In this document: positions 62,732 to 64,000 of the stretch, in pieces
Numbering within the stretch: position 1 is the first letter of the stretch
Layout: the number at the start of each line of letters is the position of its first letter
Source: Parvularcula marina
Lineage (GTDB): Bacteria > Pseudomonadota > Alphaproteobacteria > Caulobacterales > Parvularculaceae
Direction of reading: 5' to 3'
NCBI RefSeq assembly: GCF_003399445.1
Contig: NZ_QUQO01000001.1
Location: forward strand, 1,051,001-1,115,000
DNA: 64,000 nucleotides
The notes under the pieces: generated by a model
What the model was told of the DNA's origin: nothing
Database searches by the model: none
What the model saw: only the letters and a program-made list of their open reading frames with translations
Translations under genes and position numbers: made by a program

Positions 62732-63057
62732 ACACGTCTCCCAAGGGTATCCTCGGCCTCAAAATCAGCCGTGGCCAAACGATTATAGAAGGACTCAGCG
62801 AGGCCAAATCCGCCCTGTTCGGTAATCTTTTCAGCCAGATGATCGAGCAGAAAGGTTGAGAAGGCGTCAGCAGTCTGCCCTTCTGCCCCAAAAGCTTCAG
62901 CGAGCCCTGCATATTGCAGCATCTGTCGGATGAAGACGCCCTCGAATTCCTGTGCGGATGCGCGCAATTGCGCTTCCCGCGCCTCGTCGACGACGGGTTC
63001 AGATGAGGACGCGGCCTGTGTCTGGGCAGCCGCCGAACTGGGGATAGAAGGAATCAT
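62728..63057 (-). CDS. Rod-binding protein (FlgJ N-domain-like/CheL)
   Basis: A 109-residue protein with the rod-binding domain of FlgJ: LRASAQEFEGVFIRQMLQYAGLAEAFGAEGQTADAFSTFLLDHLAEKITEQGGFGLAESFYNRL. It has no muramidase domain, as in alphaproteobacterial CheL/FlgJ short forms. It caps rod growth. It lies divergent from the fliK-like gene with 89 bp between. Confidence 0.82.
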   Translation of the reverse strand: MIPSIPSSAAAQTQAASSSEPVVDEAREAQLRASAQEFEGVFIRQMLQYAGLAEAFGAEGQTADAFSTFLLDHLAEKITEQGGFGLAESFYNRLATADFEAEDTLGRRV

Positions 63058-63146
63058 TAACTTCTTCTTCGGCCCGATCCGTAAATCATTAGTAAACCAA
63101 CTCGGTCCATTGTGGTGATTCGGATATATAGAGACGGCTTCATCCT

Positions 63147-64000
63147 ATGATCGCTGACACGCTTCTGGCCCTGACGTCATCTACCGCTAAAGCGGCTCCC
63201 ACAGGCTTTTCAGGCAAGCCCTCCGGTGACGGAGAGACATTCGCTGGCCTCATCGATATCGACAGCGCCGATGTGAAGGAAAAAGCCGCCCTTCTGGGCA
63301 TCGGCCTGAAACCCGTCCTGTCCAAGGAGCTGACGGAAAGACTGACCGCAACGCCGACGCTGACCGACCCCAAGCTTGCTGTTGAAAAGGTTGCGGGCAG
63401 TACGGATGCGGCAGATGTGGCGCCTGACGCCGCCCTCCTCCTGACGACAGGCGAAGACACAGCTCTTCTGAATACGAACGATCTGCCGTCAGATAAATTC
63501 TTTGCGCCGCTCGATCGGGCCGCTGCAACACGCCTTGGCGCGTTGACTGGCCTTGCCGGCAAAGGCGCCAGCACGCCGCTTCAGGTCGCAACGGCCACGC
63601 CGCCGCCAGTTACTCTCGCTCAAGCCAATGCCGCCCTCAAAGAACAGTCAACGCCTCTGCCCGTCCTGTCGGCCCCCAAGGCTGACATTCCCGAAGGCGC
63701 GATTGTTCTGACGGCGGAGACAGGTCTGAAACCGCAATCCGATACAGCGGATAGTAAAAAGCTCCTCGCCGACCTTCTGACCGCCACTCCCAAGGCGGAA
63801 GCCGCCGCGAAGACGGAGCTGCCGACAGCCGTCAAAGCCGTCACCTCAGGCTGGCACAGCCTCGTCAGCCGCTTTGGTGAAGCGGGCGCTGGCGCACGCG
63901 GATTATTCTCTCTCGCGACACAAGGGCTGACGGGCACAGATGTCACCACTCCTCTGATCGGGGATGCACGGTCTCCTTTGGGAAATAACGCCCTCACCTT
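63147..64000 (+). CDS. fliK: FliK-like flagellar hook-length control protein, C-terminal part outside window
   Basis: The frame is open from ATG 63147 to the end of the window, about 284 residues. It begins MIADTLLALTSSTAKAAPTGF and is dense in Ala, Thr, Leu, Pro and Asp with few aromatics (TPLQVATATPPPVTLAQANAALKEQ). That is the low-complexity N-terminal half expected of FliK, whose conserved C-terminal domain would lie outside. The flagellar position supports it, but the diagnostic part is not visible. No strong ribosome site is seen. Confidence 0.6.
   Translation, partial: MIADTLLALTSSTAKAAPTGFSGKPSGDGETFAGLIDIDSADVKEKAALLGIGLKPVLSKELTERLTATPTLTDPKLAVEKVAGSTDAADVAPDAALLLTTGEDTALLNTNDLPSDKFFAPLDRAAATRLGALTGLAGKGASTPLQVATATPPPVTLAQANAALKEQSTPLPVLSAPKADIPEGAIVLTAETGLKPQSDTADSKKLLADLLTATPKAEAAAKTELPTAVKAVTSGWHSLVSRFGEAGAGARGLFSLATQGLTGTDVTTPLIGDARSPLGNNALT

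Noticed and set aside
63081-63097. CtrA box between the rod-binding and fliK-like genes
   Set aside because: On the minus strand TTTA-N7-TTTAC has one mismatch in each half; too weak to list as a site.

Overview
The window is a gene-dense, GC-rich segment of an alphaproteobacterial chromosome. It has no rRNA, prophage, transposase or CRISPR array. The lineage is suggested by PopZ, the FlbT/FlaF pair beside flagellin, an LdtR-type MarR regulator, a DUF2852 protein, a CBP3-type ubiquinol-cytochrome c chaperone, a short ProS and perfect CtrA boxes (TTAA-N7-TTAAC). Together these fit a dimorphic or budding group (Caulobacterales, Hyphomonadaceae or Parvularculales-like). I cannot name the species.

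Region by region. 1-5.4 kb: a partial glutathione S-transferase, an exo/endonuclease-phosphatase protein, an MBL hydrolase with a VOC protein, a bacterial GOLPH3-like (GPP34) gene followed by two tiny genes, a lipoprotein with a methyltransferase fold, and a GNAT. 5.4-16.8 kb: housekeeping genes carB, greA, an M3 peptidase, yceD, a cbp3-like gene, bamE, a COQ10/RatA-like gene, a serine hydrolase and small enzymes. 16.8-34.8 kb: trxB, surE-(small membrane protein)-serS, a femAB-like/Zn-ribbon/HIT/SDR run, ldtR divergent from hemB, an SLC13 permease, bpt, SDR-MaoC, clpX, clpP, popZ and pcm. 34.9-41.5 kb: tRNA-Cys, a three-gene RND efflux operon and tRNA-Asn. 41.7-44.7 kb: a TonB siderophore receptor behind a Fur-like palindrome, then piuC. 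44.7-49 kb: rfbB-rfbD-rfbA (dTDP-rhamnose, no rfbC) and proS. 49-54.7 kb: an isolated AT-richer gene, then a four-gene set (tetR, MMPL/RND permease, LolA-like protein, beta-barrel) with an 18-bp perfect palindrome between tetR and the permease. 54.7-64 kb: flagellar genes, with the operon flgB-flgC-fliE-fliQ-flhA-fliR-flhB behind a perfect CtrA box, then flbT, flaF, flagellin, a FlgN-like gene, a rod-binding protein and the start of a fliK-like gene.

The most interesting items are: the tetR-controlled MMPL/LolA-like/barrel module, a candidate envelope lipid or lipoprotein export route; two stem-loops in the flagellin mRNA leader next to flbT/flaF; a perfect CtrA box about 60 bp before a strong orphan terminator, a possible cell-cycle-controlled small RNA; the FlhB cleavage site NPSH in place of NPTH; and the GPP34 gene with its small neighbours. 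Family names come from reading the sequences and recalling family hallmarks. No database search was run.
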